Source: Paramarasmius palmivorus
Lineage: Eukaryota > Basidiomycota > Agaricomycetes > Agaricales > Marasmiaceae
NCBI GenBank assembly: GCA_037176845.1
Contig: JAYKXP010000096.1
Coordinates: forward strand, 62,001 to 126,000
Direction of reading: 5' to 3'
Length of the DNA stretch: 64,000 nucleotides
Shown here in pieces: positions 47,625-58,496 of the stretch. The position numbers and the translations under genes are program-made. The notes under the pieces were generated by a model. The model was not told where the DNA came from. It worked only from the letters and a program-made list of their open reading frames with translations, and made no database searches. Positions within the stretch are counted from its first letter, which is position 1. Each line of letters begins with the position of its first letter.

Positions 47625-48443
47625 ATGCCTTCTACTCGTTGTTCAGCGGAGACGCCTGATGTCCGAGCTGGTGTTAGCGAAGCAAACCCCCCTGAGGGCG
47701 AAAGCGATCCCGATGGTGAAGAACCGGTGAGTTTCCGTGATATTTTGGCGGATTTGTTTAGAAAATTTAGTGTCTTTCAGTCTTGTGGGCCTGCTCGGCA
47801 GGGTTCGTCTTCTGGTGATAACTCTGGTGGTGACCAAGGGTTGAAGGTGTGTAGTTTCGGTACTACTGTCAGGCAGGCTTCCTTTATTGAGCTGTGCTTC
47901 GTAGACGGTGCTCTATTTCCCGGTTGACGGTGTGCCCAGACTTGTTGATGTCCCCCGTAGGTCGCTTCGTGGACAGCAGTATGGTCCATATGTCGATGGC
48001 CTTGGGGTGGGTGCAGTCTGCGTTACGTTCATGTTGACTACACCGCCGGATCATTATTTGGTGGTTTATCTCGACCAGACTGTCGCTTTTCAGTCGTTTA
48101 AGAACCGTTTTGTGACTCATATGCTGGAGGTGTTGGTTGGACCTGGGAAGAAACGCCCTTGGTTCGGTCCTCTTCTCGTTGAGTATCAACGAGAGAATGC
48201 TTTCACTGTCGACAACATGAAGGAGGAAGTTGTTTGTGTTATTCGGTGCGTCGCTAGTTTCTTGTTACCGGTATGGTAGCGTCTCTAACCTGTCTCAGTC
48301 ACCTTCATACTGTATACGAGCGGTTGCATAAGGACCCTCTGGTTGCTTATGATGCTATTCCGCTTGATACCAGTGTCAAGGCTGTATCGCCTCGAGAGTT
48401 CTTTTCCACGTATGGGGGTGATGTGAAGGCGTTGTTGGAATAG
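47625..48443 (+). CDS. Unknown protein, cassette gene 3
   Basis: Starts MPSTRCSAETPDVRAG with an acidic, disordered leader (EGESDPDGEEP). Introns follow at about 47728, 47848 and 48246, all GT-AG. The folded part reads KTVLYFPVDGVPRLVDVPRR, then SLRGQQYGPYVDGLGVGAV and DHYLVVYLDQTVAFQSFKNR. It continues with RPWFGPLLVEYQRENAF and ends SPREFFSTYGGDVKALLE before TAG at 48441. About 215 residues. No known domain was recognised. The tightly spliced frame and absence of internal stops support a real gene. Confidence 0.6.
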
Positions 48444-48696
48444 AGGGATCGTTTGCTTTCCTGTTGGTTTAGACTAGCGATCTGTATAGACTGGCCTGTG
48501 ATTTGTTCGTCGTTACGATTGGCCCGCTTATCGAGGTGGATGTTGATTTGTTTCCTTGAAGGGTGTTCTCAATACCGAATGTGACCGTGTTGCGTGATCA
48601 TTTGGTGTTGCCGTTACATTCGGTGTACAGGAAAGCTACTTTTCAGTATCTATAACCATCCTCTTTAACTTCTGTTGCGTTTCCATAGCGTCCTCT

Positions 48697-49811
48697 TCAG
48701 CGTGCCCTACTTTTCGTTTGAGACTGGGTTTCCGAGGTTGATTGGCCAATAATGACCTGTAAATCTGAAACCATTGTTAGTTTGTCTTCGTTTTCAAAAA
48801 TTGCGAGCACCTCTGAGAATGTGTTGTCGAGAAGGGTTATCGATCGGAGTACCGGTTTCGTTGTGAAGGTTAGCTTTGCGTTTGAATGGTTTGTAGTATT
48901 CGATTCCACGAGGGCGATCGTGAATTGAACTTCTACGATGTCGCCTTCGTTTAGTCGTGCTGGGCTGGTGGTGATGAAACTGTCTAAGGGTATCAGCGAT
49001 CTGGTATTATGGGTCGAATATCGAATATACCGGTGGTTGCTGCCGTCGCTTGTGATTCGCTCGTAATATTCGACTTGGTTCTCGGACGTGTAGGATAGAT
49101 TTTCCCCTTTGATGGAGTCGAGGATTCCTTTCGGGTCTACGTAGGCCGGGATTCGTATTTGGTCTTCTGGGTCTGCCATCCGTTTGCTGGTAAAGTATCT
49201 GTTAGCTATTTCGACTACTTGTTGGAATCCGGTTGGGGATGTTCGCAGAGGTTGCGGAATGTCTTCTCGTATGTTGAGTCGAAGGTGGCTGTCCACTCGC
49301 TCTAGACCGATTAGAGCAGTTGCGAATGTTTCGGTGTTGAAGCCGGTTAACAATACTCTTTGTTTGATATGTCTTGGCGAGGCTGACCTTTGGTTTAGTT
49401 AGCTTTTGCGTTCTTATAGCAGTCGTCAGGTGCTTACCTTCCGAATGGTCGAACAATGGGTGGCAATTCGCAGTGGAGGATGATCCCTTGTATGGTGAAC
49501 ACAACTTCTTCTTGGCTCTCTTCTTTATTTGATGGAGTGAGTCTCCAGGTCGTGCCGCATCCTGAGTTAATTATCGATGTCAAAAAGTGATCGCTTGGAG
49601 AAAACTTGCATTGATGAGATTATTGTTTGTATCGTCCAGTCGATCCTCACCTCTGCATATCGTGAAATTGGGTAGGCTATATAGCCTGTTGATATTCTTT
49701 CGGAAGTCAGTTGTTCCAAGCGAGCAGCTGCTGGCTAGTATCAGCTACGGTTCGTATGAAATGGATGTTAGCAATACCTGCTTCTTCCCGCGGAAAATCA
49801 GATCCTAGCAT
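48697..49811 (-). CDS. Unknown protein, cassette gene 4
   Basis: Starts MLGSDFPREEA (ATG complement 49809-49811). Spliced exons read ARLEQLTSERISTGYIAYP, then FSPSDHFLTSIINSGCGTTW, then VVFTIQGIILHCELPPIVRP. The largest exon reads VLLTGFNTETFATALIGLER, GFQQVVEIANRYFTSKRM, ENQVEYYERITSDG and NEGDIVEVQFTIALVES, and ends at 48697. All four junctions close in phase. About 320 residues, soluble, with beta-rich segments towards the C-terminus. No domain was recognised, though I have an impression of similar proteins in other agaricomycetes. Converges with cassette gene 3; divergent from gene 5. Confidence 0.65.
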
Positions 49812-50405
49812 CGTTTGTTGGCGGGCTCGAAGTGGTTGTGTCCACGCTCAATGCGTCGCTCTTTATTTGTCCAGTAGGTCGGTAGGTCGTGATTCGATGA
49901 AATCGGTGCATCAGTGCTTAGTGTGTGGTCGGTTAAGCGTGGATTACTGCGCGTTCCGCTTTGGATGCTGTGGTCCTTGTGGTCCGTGGTGTCCAGCTGC
50001 AATTTAGTTTGTTGCTGGGAGTAGCTGGCAGCTAGGCACTCCTCGTTCATTTTTGTTCCATGTGGTTTGGTGACGCATACCTTCACCACGTGTCTTTTGG
50101 TCTCTTGTGGTTCCACCTTCATGTTGACGGACCTCGTTGCTGTTATGCCTCGTTTCGTGCTTTCTCTCTTTTTCCTGGCATCCCGAGCGTTAGTTTGAAT
50201 GATGGGCCTATTATTGACTTGTTCACGTTGGGAACTTGGATACTTCGTAGAGCATTACACGCGGTGCGTCATTTGCTGCGGAGCGCCGCATGCGTTCGGT
50301 GGGATATCGAGGCTAGTGTTGCTGACAGTATATAGGGATCCACCAGGCGAAGGTTTCCTCAGTGAGCTCTTCACTACCTTATCGATCATCCGTGTCTTGC
50401 TCGTT
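49812..50405. promoter_or_regulatory. Divergent intergenic region between cassette genes 4 and 5
   Basis: About 590 bp separate the two starts. Plus frames inside (50060-50335) lack motifs. No obvious TATA box was seen. Confidence 0.3.
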
Positions 50406-53400
50406 ATGCCTGCGAAGAAAACTACGTGTGGGCATTTCTCTGTCGCAGGTTGCGTTTTGATGTACTGACTGCTTTTAATGTTAGTAGGTCAAGTGTCAAA
50501 GGCGCTGCTAAGGCCGTACAGGAACATGCTCCGACCCGGGATGGAGGGGCTGAAGTGGCTGTTGAACAGGGCGTTCCTGAGACTACGTGGGTTCATTGTT
50601 TTCTTGGTTTTAATGTTGCTTTCTCTTATTCTTACTGCGGCCTTTGATATAGGACGGCTACCGGTCGTGGTCGCATTCGGAAAGCTAGGTTTGTGGTTGT
50701 AAAGGCATTGTGTATTGTGCTGAAGGGATGGTGTTTAGTGGTAATAGTATCGAGCAGTCATCGGGTCGTGGCGGCCGTGGTGCCAAAACTGAGAAGGGGA
50801 AATCAGGGTGTGTATATCCGTTTATTTTTGGCGATATTCTGTTCCGCTGCTGAAATGCGCCTTGCCAGTGGACCATCCAGAGTTATAGTGTTGGACGACG
50901 ACGACGGGTCTGATGTTTCTTCGGTGTCGGTGTCGTATGTATCGACCATCTCCTCGTACCTCCGAGCCTCATCCTGTTTTTTTTTTTTTTTTTTTTTTTT
51001 TTCAGTCGTCGTGCATTGAAAGATGTTCCTGCGGTTGGGAGAGTTAAGCAATTTGGGAGTGTCGATTCGGATGAGTTCGTAACTCGGTCAGTTGTTGCTA
51101 TTTATATTCAATTTTTATAGGGAGGTGCACTTAGTTGCTCGCCAATCTCGTCCGAGGTATGTTGCTCCTTCTGTCGGGGTATATTTATTTGATCTTTGTT
51201 TAGGAAGAGGTCCCCTTCTTTGTCTTCTCTTTCTTCAGTTGGCAGCGGAGGTGAAGGAGTGGCTGTGTAAGTCTCGTTACTGAGTGCTTGCAGGTCGTGT
51301 ACATGTTTCTGAAGAATTCATACTAGCGAGTCGCCCGCTGCTTCTGTTTCGGGGAGTCGAAGTGTTCCTGATAAGGCGCCGGTTGTTGCATCGGTTCCTT
51401 CAGTCGTGTGGGTGTATCTTCGATTATGCCAGCTGTCGTTACTTATTCTGGACCCGTTGGTCGTCTCTCAGTGTTCCGTTGACTCCGGAGAAGCGTCGTC
51501 GTTCTGGAGACGACGACGGGTATGCACTGTTTTTTCTTTGTTGTTGCTTCTCTTTATTTTCCGTATTTTTGTAGTGTTTCGCCTTCAAAGATCAGAGTTA
51601 AGGACCTGACCTTGTCCCCTCGCAAAGCCGCAAAGTTAGTTCTCACCTTTCTTTTACCTTTGTCTCATTCTATTGGTTGCAGGGCTATCTCCGGTGCAGT
51701 TTTTGATTTGCAAGGAGGTTCTAAAAGGTGGGTTGTGCATTGCGTTTCTCCCCTGACTTACTGTGCCAATTATGGCTTTTAGACGGGTTGCCGACGCCAA
51801 GAACGATCGTGGGAGTGATACTCCTTCGGTGCTGCTCGCTAGGTTCGTTGGTTTCTATCTTTCTGCCTTCCTTGTTTTTGTGGTGCCAGACCATCCCCGT
51901 CTGCTCTTGGTTGCTAATCTGTATTGTATAGGTTGGATGCCTTGCCTGATCCTTCAGATGACCAGGACCCCGTTGAAAAGTTCGTTTTGGCGTCCAAGTT
52001 GTTTTGTGTTATTTACTGTGTCGCGAAGTGTTACCGAGTCGACACGCCAAGCTTCAACTTCGGCTCGTCGGGGGAAGAGCGCCCATGTAATTCAGAAGCC
52101 AGTCAAAGATAGGAAGGACCCGGTTGGTGAAGAAGTGCCGGACAGCGATTCCTCCATGGTTTCGCCGACCGTTTCTAGGGTTCCGACGCCGTGAGTTGAT
52201 GGAATATTTTGGTTCATTTTTTCGTTGGGCTTATACTAGGTGCCGTGTTTCTTGCACTAGGTCACCTACGTCCCGCCGTAAGCGTCGTGGCGCCGAACGG
52301 GACTTGGTATTGTATGTCTGGCATATGTCTTCGATACTGCTCGTGTGGCCTGACTTTATCTGAGGCCTGGTAGTGATAGCGACGACACATTGCCTTCACC
52401 CACTTCGGTTCTGGCATCCAAATCAAGAGTATCGACTGGAGAGTCGAAGTCAGGTGCGAATTCCATCTTCTCCTATATTTCTTTCGTTATTAGATCTCAT
52501 GCGTCCTTACTTTTATGTTTGTGTTTGGCGGAATCCGAACTTCTTCGAACCCCTTCCTTTCTGTTGCTCCATCCCTGTGTTCGTTGAATGTACAGGGTGA
52601 GGGCTTGTTTTCTTTTTTGTGTTTGGTGTTGGCTGATGATCAGTCTCCTGTCAGGGTAACTGTAGAACGCGGCAGTCAGAAGGCCAGTGTTGGGAAGCGT
52701 AAGGCGCTTGACCCCCCCGGGTCGCCGAAGTGGGACATGTCAGCTATATCATTTTCTCTTTTATCTTTTTTTGGTGTGTTGATGGGCCTTTTCTTGCTTT
52801 TATAGCGAGGACATGGATGTAGATGATCCCCCTGAGGACAGCAGGCGTGGCCGTGGAGGGAAGGGTGGTACAGAAAGGCCTGGTGCCGGTTCGAGCATTG
52901 GGTAAGTCAATTATTTCGAGTTTGTCGGCTTGCTGCTTCGTCTGATGGGGATTCTATTTCCTGTCTAGCAGGAAGGCTACTGTCCGTGTTCCCGCCGCTG
53001 CGTTGCCCGCGAAGTGAGCTTTTGTTGCCTTTCCACCCCGTTGTACTCTTTGTCACCTTTGTTCCAGCACCCGTACTTCTGCACAGGATCCGTGAGTGGA
53101 ACGGTGGTGCCGATTTGATCACGTTTCATGTATTTTGCTCCAGACCAGCCGTTTTTTCAACCGCGCTCTCTCTTCCCGAAGATGAAGATGAAGATTATAC
53201 CGACTTCGAAGCCGATGTCGAGCCCGCTCGCGAACCTTTGCTGGATCCGGAGCGTATTCACCCCAATTTGTTGCAATTGTATGCGAGCTTCCCTTGGATA
53301 GATGGGTACGTGGCGATTAATTGCATGTTTTGCAGTGTTCTCAATGCTGGTCGTTTCTTTGTAGGCTTAAAAGGGCAAAGTTCATTGGTTACGCCAACAC

Positions 53401-54400
53401 GGAGGGAGTATTCGGCGATTTCACGCCTGTGTCGTATGCTCGACTTTTGGATGCAGTGGACGCTCGTGTCATGAGGTACGTATCGGTCGGGAGATTTATC
53501 CTGTTGGTTGTTAAGATTAATGGTGCTCTTGCGGTGTAGCAAACTGACTCGCTCCATTGGATTCGTTCAGTACAAGGACTTCAAGAGTCCGGTTCGCGTA
53601 CCCTTGGCCGGTTTCGCCCGCAACTGGGAGTGCATTCGGGTTCCCCGTAAAGAAGGAACTAGGAGCGCTGCTTTTGTGCTGACCGGTGTTTCCACGTCCA
53701 GCCACGTCTCTGTAGGCCGAGAGGTCGGGCAGTCGTTTGTCAAACAGATTCACGTACGCCCTTTGGAGAACGACTGGACTGTTCTGCAGTGCAATATTGG
53801 GACCTTCCTCAACGATGCTGAAATGCACGCACCTGGAAGGAACAACGCACTGGTTTTCCAAACGAAGCGTCAGGGTTGGGTTGCTCGCGGTTTGTGTTGT
53901 TTTTGCATTCGTTGTGTTTGATTGGCTTATTGTCGTTCGTAGCGGCTGACAAAGAACAAGATCCTCTGGGATCGACTCCTTATCCTTCGCCTGCCAAGCC
54001 TGGCTCCTCCAAGGCTGTGGAGGAAAATGTGCTACAAGATGAGGAAGGGCCAGACGTTGCTATGGTCAACGTTTTGGGTAAGGGAGCACCCCCTTTTAGG
54101 ACCTTTGACGAGGGCAGTTCGTATCGTTTTCCTATGGTGCTTCTGACAGTACTCATGTTCTTTGTTGTAGTTCCTCTTTACGATGGTCGTACCAGGCCCG
54201 GTGTCAAGGGTTTTCGGTTTGGTCCTGACGACTGGGAATCCTACACCAACTTGCCTTTGTATCCTCATGCGGAAGTTGAAGATCAATCGCTTGTCACGGT
54301 TGTGTTCACGTTAGCGGGGTTTAAGATTGGTAGTGCGCTTCACCACACGGTTCATTTCAATGCTTTGTTTGCGATTGTACTTGGGAAGGTGAAGTTGTAG
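50406..54400 (+). CDS. Large exon-dense protein with disordered basic N-terminus, cassette gene 5
   Basis: Starts MPAKKTT and proceeds through roughly twenty small exons separated by introns of about 50 nt. The N-terminal half is low complexity: GRGRIRKA, SGRGGRGAKTEKGKS, LTPEKRRRSGDDDG, SPTSRRKRRGAERDL and a segment around RVTVERGSQKASVGKRKAL, then an acidic patch (LPEDEDEDYTDFEAD, about 53175). The C-terminal half looks folded: LDPERIHPNLLQLYASFPW, LKRAKFIGYANTEGVFGDF, GFARNWECIRVPRKEG and VGREVGQSFVKQIHVRPLEN. It finishes with GFRFGPDDWESYTNLPLYPH and SLVTVVFTLAGFKIGS before TAG at 54398. A nucleic-acid- or chromatin-associated role is suggested by the basic and RGG-like segments only. Exon edges in the first 2.5 kb are approximate, and a split into two genes is possible. 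Confidence 0.5.
50977..51002 (+). repeat. 26-base T run forming a polypyrimidine tract
   Basis: An uninterrupted T run sits directly before CAG at a predicted 3' splice site of cassette gene 5 (exon resumes SRRALKDVPAV). It is far longer than the other tracts in this gene. Confidence 0.9.
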
Positions 54401-54475
54401 CGTTGAGGTTAAATTCAGCCCCGCGGTTGGGTATTGGGGTGTTAGTAGGTCTATATACTGTTGAAGATGCTGAGT

Positions 54476-54730
54476 TTATGTACGTGTCTTTTGTGTGGCC
54501 GACTGGTTGCCTATGTATATCGTAGCTAATGTATTGAGTGTTACTATGGCATCGTTGAATCGTTCTTTTCCTGGCAAGTGGAATTCGGATTCACCAGGAT
54601 GTCTTTGTTCACATATGGTGCAGTGATGTCGATTAGGTCTCTCATAAGGATAATATCGGGTCCAACCCTGATTGAAAGCCGGAGTCATTACCAGCGAGTA
54701 CACTCTGGCGTATTTGTTTCGGTCGGTCAT
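54476..54730 (-). CDS. Small hypothetical protein with possible Cys/His cluster
   Basis: An 84-codon frame starts MTDRNKYARVYSLVMTPAFN and contains RPNRHHCTICEQRHPGESEF, which has the spacing of a small zinc-binding knuckle (HH-C-x2-C...H). It lies between convergent cassette genes 5 and 6. No intron is evident. It could be a 3' exon of a longer minus-strand gene or a chance frame. Confidence 0.35.
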   Translation of the reverse strand: MTDRNKYARVYSLVMTPAFNQGWTRYYPYERPNRHHCTICEQRHPGESEFHLPGKERFNDAIVTLNTLATIYIGNQSATQKTRT

Positions 54731-55032
54731 ATCTTATTTTAAGCGCTTGCATGTCGAGGTTCCAGCTTGTGTTTCTTTAGGTCGCTATGCGGGCGGTGCA
54801 CGTAAATTGTTGTTTGATATTAGTGCCCTCGATAGACTTCGCATTTGACTAGGCCCAGTTTCTTTGTTGCAGCTCCGCGATATCTTTTATTTTCTTCTAA
54901 CGTGTGGGTGCCAAGAAATAATGTTGATTCGGTAAGACGAGCAAGCAGGGGTAAGTACATGTTAGATTAATCATACATACAAAGTTCAGGTGCGACATGA
55001 TTTCAACTTGAACGATTTACCGCTTTACAAGT

Positions 55033-56972
55033 TTAACCCTGCAAGGTGGCGAGCCTAACAGATACACCCGCTTGCCTAAACTCTTCTTGATTCCATGTTG
55101 TAATCTCAGCCAACTCGGATTGGACGGCGTTGACTTTGTCCTCTGGTATGATGATACTACAGGTGATATGTAGTTTCTTGTTTGGAGGCGACAATGAGAA
55201 TTCAAGTTGGAACTGTGACAAAAGTGAGTAAGGTCACAAGCCGCATTATTTACTTTGCGTACCTGAACAGTCTCGCAACAGCCTGTGTTGCGCACATCAT
55301 CAATACACTGGAGTATTATGCAGATAGCGTATCCACTGGGCTGTTGAATCGAGCTAGATAGACTGCTGTACAGTTTCCGGATTCTGATGATGTCGTTTCG
55401 TATCATCCTGAGGTTGTGGTTCTTCTTGTGGTTCTCGTTTACCTTGTTATAAAGCCCTTTCATGAACTCGACTACGGCTGGCTCGAGATCGCTAATACAC
55501 CTGACGCTTCTGCTTATGTTTAGATTCAATTCTAAATGATATCGATGTGTACTCACCGGTGGCTACATTCTGTCTTCCCACGGATATACTTCCATTCTGC
55601 TAAGTCGGTTCGCTGGCTCTCCATCTCCGAGCCTCGTTCCGATCTAGTAAATGAGTAAGCGACTGCTGGACACGTCTGACTTGGATCTCACTCACGCAGC
55701 GAACATGTTGGCCATCTCCTTGTACCCAATATCGAATATGTCGTTGCTGTCTGGAATGACGAGGGTACTGTCGACGCTGTTGGTCGATCTGCGCGCGACT
55801 CGTCGGAATAGAAGATCCCCTTCCAGAAACCAGAAGCACGGATGCGTCCACACGGCCTTTTCAGTCTCCCATGTGACGACGTGGGCGTTCTTGAAATTCT
55901 CGTTCTCCATCCTGTTCCTGACGAGTCGCGTAGCGGTAGCGGAAGAGCAGCACAGGTACCATGAACACGTCTTTAACGACAAGTAAGGATCATGGTTGCC
56001 CTCGGTGCTGACTGCCGGATGGTCGATGACCCAGCAGTGATTGTCGCCGAACCACCTCGTCTTGATGGACAGCTCGTGGTCGGGGTGCAGGACCTCTTCC
56101 CCTGTCAAAGCGTCAGCTGAAACCCAACCGCTCTTTCCATACGCTTCAGTCAATTTCGTAATCGACGGAGTGTTGTCCATGAGCCGAACAGTCTTCTTGT
56201 CGATAAAGGACGTTGTAGGGTAGAACGATACCACTTGGTGAGCGGTGGCTATATTCATGGAAAGAGCTGTATGAGAGTTAATCAACGAGTGCAGTTGGCG
56301 TCCACGATGGGTACTTACTAGAGTGACCCCCTAGAAGGACTTCCACCGGTTCCGACGAGGCTGCGATCAAATGGATTTGCCTTTTTCTTTCTGTTTTGAA
56401 AACGAATAGGCCGGCGATGCAGTTGTCGTCGTATCGCTCAGCCAGGTCGCCGATGTTCGGGAAAATTTTCCTGTACTCGGTGGTCACGGCTTCATGGAAG
56501 ATAGGATGCTGAGCGGTCGAAACCACCTTTCCGTTGTATTCCATAGGCGGGAGTGGTGAGTAAATGGCTCCCAGTTGGGCGATCTTCTCTCCCATCGAGA
56601 CGAGTTGGTTCGCAGGCAAGCACACCTCTAGAATATCAGAGGTAACATTAGTGCGACCAAGCATATGAACGAGAGCCTCTCCAATAACGATAGCCTTGTT
56701 TTTCGCCATTTGCTCGCGAAAGGCAGTAACATCCTGTAGGGAGGTGAAAAAATCCCCGTAGAGCTTTGAAGGGCCAAATTCTGTCCGATAGTACTGCTCG
56801 ATTTGTTCGTAAGCTGATTTGGACACTTCGTGCATTCGAAGAAGGTCCCTAGTCAGAAGATTCTGGAACAAAGGGCTCTGGGCTGTGTATGGCCTGTCGA
56901 TAGGTCAGTCTGAGAGTCGAATAAGATAGATTGTTGGATTCGGAACGCTTACGAAGTACTGAGTCGGTCCAT
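55033..56972 (-). CDS. Unknown protein, cassette gene 6
   Basis: Starts MDRLSTS, with an intron, then PLFQNLLTRDLLRMHEVSKS. The largest exon holds SKLYGDFFTSLQDVTAFREQ, AIVIGEALVHMLGRTNVTSD and RQIHLIAASSEPVEVLLGGH. The next opens ALSMNIATAHQVVSFYPTTS, includes TRWFGDNHCWVIDHPAVSTE and THPCFWFLEGDLLF, and ends DIGYKEMANMFAA at a GTGAGT donor rather than a stop. Further exons give SERGSEMESQRTDLAEWKY, a helical stretch (EFMKGLYNKVNENHKKNHNL) and FQLEFSLSPPNKKLHITCSI, finishing at TAA 55033. Every junction closes in phase, giving about 600 residues. The fragment GEALVHML...PANQLV recalls nucleotidyltransferase-like folds only faintly; I do not assign it. Confidence 0.65.
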
Positions 56973-57336
56973 GTTGGAGGTCTGGCGTTGATACTGTGTT
57001 GCTGGCTTCAACGTCGGTGAGCGTGAGGTTATGAAGGATGTCGTAGCTTTTCTCTTTCTTTATACACCGTCCTCAATCCAGCCTAACTCTATCGAGCCAT
57101 CCTAATACGGTGAAGCGCTCTTCATTCTGGAGCTGTAGATGGCGCAGTTCCGCTTGTCCGTTATCCTTCTTCGCTGTGTCGAGTTTAGGTTAGAGCAAAG
57201 CTTCGAGGTTGGATTTCTCAGGATGTCCATTGTTGGTCCGCTCCAATTGGAGGTGATTGCCATGTGGACGTTCGTATGACGTTATATTGTTTAAGCGATG
57301 GCCGGCCACGTTCACATGTTCTTACTCCAGGTCGTC
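56973..57336. promoter_or_regulatory. Divergent promoter region between cassette genes 6 and 7
   Basis: About 365 bp between two opposing ATG codons. TCTTTATACACC (about 57056) is TATA-like for the plus strand but 280 bp away. No other element was seen. Confidence 0.3.
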
Positions 57337-58393
57337 ATGGACCAAGGTACTGCTTCAGCTTTCCCTTCTGAGGTTGATCACTCTGTGCGTGTCAATTTCT
57401 TGGAATTCTAGGATGTTTACACCCTGTCTCACTGACGTTCTTATAGGTGCAAAATGCTCTTGATTTGGTGGCGAGTCGCTTTGGTTGGAAACTCGAGGGC
57501 AACGAAGTGTCTGAATTACGGTTGCTGTACGAGAAACAGCTTGAAGGTCGGTATTTGAGTCGGTCTTGGATTGTCTCATCAACGATCTTGCATTCACAGC
57601 GAGCAACAACACAATTCGCAGTTTGAGGTCTCTGTTGTCTTCGGTTAACACAGCATCCTTTCGCAGGCCCGTGGTTCAGGGTCTTCAGTCTGTTGTTTCC
57701 ACTGTGTGTTTCTGTTCTGGATCTGATCGTGGAATTATCAGGAGGGTAGAGTTTGAGCGCTTGAATCGCGTCCGAAAGGCCGACAAACATGGATTTCGTT
57801 CTGTTTTCGTTGAAGGACGAGGTGAGTATTTGGTTGAGGTTGAAAGATCGACTTGTCTTTGAGCTGACTGCTTTTATCCTGCCTTGAGACTGGGAGAGCC
57901 AGCTCGATACTTACACGCAGCTCGTATTTTCGATGTTCTCAGCGATGTCAGGCATCAGGATTGTTAATGTGGAAGCTCAAGAAGGGATGGGGGAAAATGT
58001 GGATTATGTTGCGCTTTGCTCGCTTGAAGTTCGTTCCTTCCAGGTTGGAAATGCGTATACAGGGCCGCAAGGTATGTCTGTAAACTGGCTGCATTCCCTG
58101 TGGATGATCTGGCTTACGGTTAATGTGCAGTATTCAATTTCTCCTTAAAGTTTTGCTGCGACCAGTCCGTGGTCGACGAGGAAAGTGGACCTAGTGCACA
58201 TCGAATTGTTCATTATGAACCTATTGGCTGGAGTGGGAGAATCGGTCCTTTCAACGAGAGTCTCGGCGAGATTCCATCGTCTTCCATTCTCAAATTGGAA
58301 CAGTTATCGTTTTTTATCCAGGGCTTGTCGTCGAAGCTTGTCGCCCATTTGCAAGCCGATGCGAGTCAAGATACGGGCAAGAATGTCATATAG
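57337..58393 (+). CDS. Unknown protein, cassette gene 7
   Basis: Starts MDQGTASAFPSEVDHS. Introns join VQNALDLVASRFGWKLEGNE, ELRLLYEKQLE, then a region rich in basic and aromatic residues (FERLNRVRKADKHGFRSVFV). MSGIRIVNVEAQEGMGENVD follows, and the last exon reads VFNFSLKFCCDQSVVDEESG, HRIVHYEPIGWSGRIGPFNE and LEQLSFFIQGLSSKLVAHLQ, with TAG at 58391. About 290 residues. No domain was recognised. It is only 100 bp upstream of the next gene on the same strand, so read-through or an unrecognised intron joining the two cannot be excluded. Confidence 0.55.
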
Positions 58394-58496
58394 GGCATCT
58401 TACGTGCTATTCGACGTAGGGCGTACTTTCGTGCTTAGTTTATGTAATCCAACGAGCGTCGTCTTTGCTATATGGTTCGACTTCTCTTCATCTCTC

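Noticed and set aside
50977..51002. T run read as the poly-A tail of a minus-strand retroelement
   Set aside because: It sits exactly before a CAG acceptor inside a plus-strand gene, with no retroelement sequence beside it.
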